DNA of 5,528 nt. It comes from Bdellovibrionales bacterium (GTDB taxonomy: Bacteria > Bdellovibrionota > Bdellovibrionia > Bdellovibrionales > UBA1609). The stretch lies in the NCBI GenBank assembly GCA_028279085.1, contig JANQSX010000165.1:1-5528 (forward strand). Reading direction: 5' to 3'. Positions 4,668 through 5,528 of the stretch are shown here, in pieces. The notes below the pieces were generated by a model, which saw only the letters and a list, made by a program, of their open reading frames with translations, was not told where the DNA came from and searched no databases. A program made the position numbers and the translations under genes. How positions within the stretch are numbered: position 1 is the first letter of the stretch; the number at the start of each line of letters is the position of its first letter.

Positions 4668-5528
4668 GCTTGTCCTCTGAGTTTCATAGCTTTTTCCAAC
4701 CGCATAAGGGATGCACCCATTGCCGCCATCCGCAGGTCTTTATATTTCCCTTTACTAGGATAATCATCTGAAAAATTCCAGACTCTATCAAAAGAATCAT
4801 ACATGATGTCTCTGAGTTTATCGCGCACTTGTTTTTCTGTCCAAAACAGCCAACCAATGTCCTGAACCCATTCAAAATAACTTACAACCACTCCGCCTCC
4901 GTTAGCTAGAATATCGGGAGCTATTAAAACATCATGATTAACCAGGTATTCACCGGCTTCCGGAGTTGTCGGGCCATTTGCCCCTTCCACAATAAGCGGG
5001 GTTTTTATATTTTTCATGTTATTCTTATTGATAACTCCGTCTAGAGCACATGGAATAAGTGCATCTACATCTAGAGATAAAAGTTCTTCATTGGAGATAG
5101 TTTTAGCTTTAGGATAGCCTTTTAAAAAACGGTTTTCATTTATATAGCGTATTAAATCTGTAATATTAAGCCCTTTTGGATTAAAAACTCCCCCTGATCG
5201 GTCGCTGACAGCTACTACACGTGCCCCCAAAGCATGAGCTTCTACACCGGCATGGAGACCTACTTTTCCGAAGCCCTGTATAGCTATAGTGACTTCACTA
5301 ATGTTTTTACTTTGCACTTCTAGTGCTTTTTCTAAGATATAGACCACTCCTAGTCCGGTGGCACAGTTTCTTCCTTTTGAACCACCGATTTCAATTGGTT
5401 TTCCTGTCACTACTCCGGTTTGTGAAAAGCCGGACTCCATGGAATAAGTATCTAACATCCAGGCCATGGTTTCCGAGTTGGTACCTACATCCGGTGCGGG
5501 AATGTCCTTGTCCGGACCGATAAAGGGA
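4661..5528 (-). CDS. gdhA: Glutamate dehydrogenase, GLFV family (5' end outside window)
   Basis: This cytosolic enzyme interconverts glutamate with 2-oxoglutarate and ammonia using NAD(P). The frame stays open past the Met at 5467 to the window edge, where 20 further codons encode the family motif GPDKDIPAPDVGTNSET. The true start is therefore upstream, and the Asp of PAPD is the expected catalytic aspartate. The 288 visible residues comprise the end of the substrate domain and the Rossmann domain, with GFGKVG at residues 65-70 counted from the Met at 5467. Next come VSDRSGG at the end of the second strand, ALIPCALDGVI, VEGANGPTTPEA and the C-terminal LEKAMKLRG. Family length is about 410-430, so roughly 130 residues are missing. 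PAPDVGTNS favours glutamate over leucine or phenylalanine dehydrogenases. Cofactor preference cannot be settled here. It ends in TGGTAA overlapping the pyrD start. Confidence 0.95.
   Translation of the reverse strand, partial: PFIGPDKDIPAPDVGTNSETMAWMLDTYSMESGFSQTGVVTGKPIEIGGSKGRNCATGLGVVYILEKALEVQSKNISEVTIAIQGFGKVGLHAGVEAHALGARVVAVSDRSGGVFNPKGLNITDLIRYINENRFLKGYPKAKTISNEELLSLDVDALIPCALDGVINKNNMKNIKTPLIVEGANGPTTPEAGEYLVNHDVLIAPDILANGGGVVVSYFEWVQDIGWLFWTEKQVRDKLRDIMYDSFDRVWNFSDDYPSKGKYKDLRMAAMGASLMRLEKAMKLRGQAW
4673..4678 (-). promoter_or_regulatory. Shine-Dalgarno sequence of pyrD inside the end of gdhA
   Basis: On the minus strand AGAGGA (4678-4673) lies five bases before the TTG at 4667. 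It sits in the last codons of gdhA, so ribosomes finishing gdhA are well placed to restart on pyrD. This site supports the TTG start, which has no nearby ATG competitor. Confidence 0.7.

Noticed and set aside
4684..4875. 63-codon open frame on the minus strand
   Set aside because: It is a shifted-frame shadow inside gdhA, whose own frame is intact through the conserved C-terminal motif.
5323..5523. 66-codon open frame on the plus strand
   Set aside because: It lies entirely opposite gdhA, whose family motifs are clear, and its translation has no recognisable features.

Overview
The window looks like ordinary chromosomal core DNA from an AT-rich Gram-negative bacterium. It contains six protein genes and no RNA genes, mobile elements or CRISPR arrays. 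A class 2 (quinone-linked) dihydroorotate dehydrogenase and an HU/IHF protein that reads like the IHF-beta-type proteins of delta-proteobacteria suggest a delta-proteobacterial or Bdellovibrio-like lineage. That placement is an inference from protein character, not a database result.

Plus strand, 1-3299: the 3' end of purB (adenylosuccinate lyase), a 110-base intergenic stretch with a cluster of TTTACA/TGTAAA hexamers, a very unusual RNase III-family gene, and der (double-GTPase ribosome assembly factor). The RNase III-like gene and der are only 18 bases apart, and der has its own ribosome binding site and a TTG start. RNase III next to an Era/Der-type GTPase recalls the common rnc-era arrangement, so this gene may occupy the organism's rnc locus.

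Minus strand, 3305-5528 (transcribed right to left): gdhA (glutamate dehydrogenase, 5' end outside the window), pyrD overlapping it by 7 bases, then a small HU/IHF gene. The HU/IHF gene has a good sigma70-type promoter whose -10 box lies only 8 bases before the ATG, suggesting a leaderless mRNA. der and the HU/IHF gene converge with only 5 bases between their stop codons.

The most striking object is the 427-residue protein at 690-1973. In order it has a signal-peptide-like N-terminus, a Ser/Gly/Lys-rich linker with an internal repeat, an RNase III domain with all four metal-binding acidic residues, a second degenerate RNase III domain that has lost them, and a C-terminal double-stranded-RNA-binding domain. 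The tandem RNase III plus dsRBD order is that of Dicer and Drosha, whereas normal bacterial RNase III has one catalytic domain and works as a homodimer. It most likely arose by internal duplication and decay of a bacterial rnc gene. If both copies pack together, the protein would have one working active site and might nick rather than cut duplex RNA. The apparent export signal adds a second puzzle. The other genes are conventional housekeeping functions: purine synthesis, ribosome assembly, nucleoid structure, pyrimidine synthesis and glutamate metabolism.
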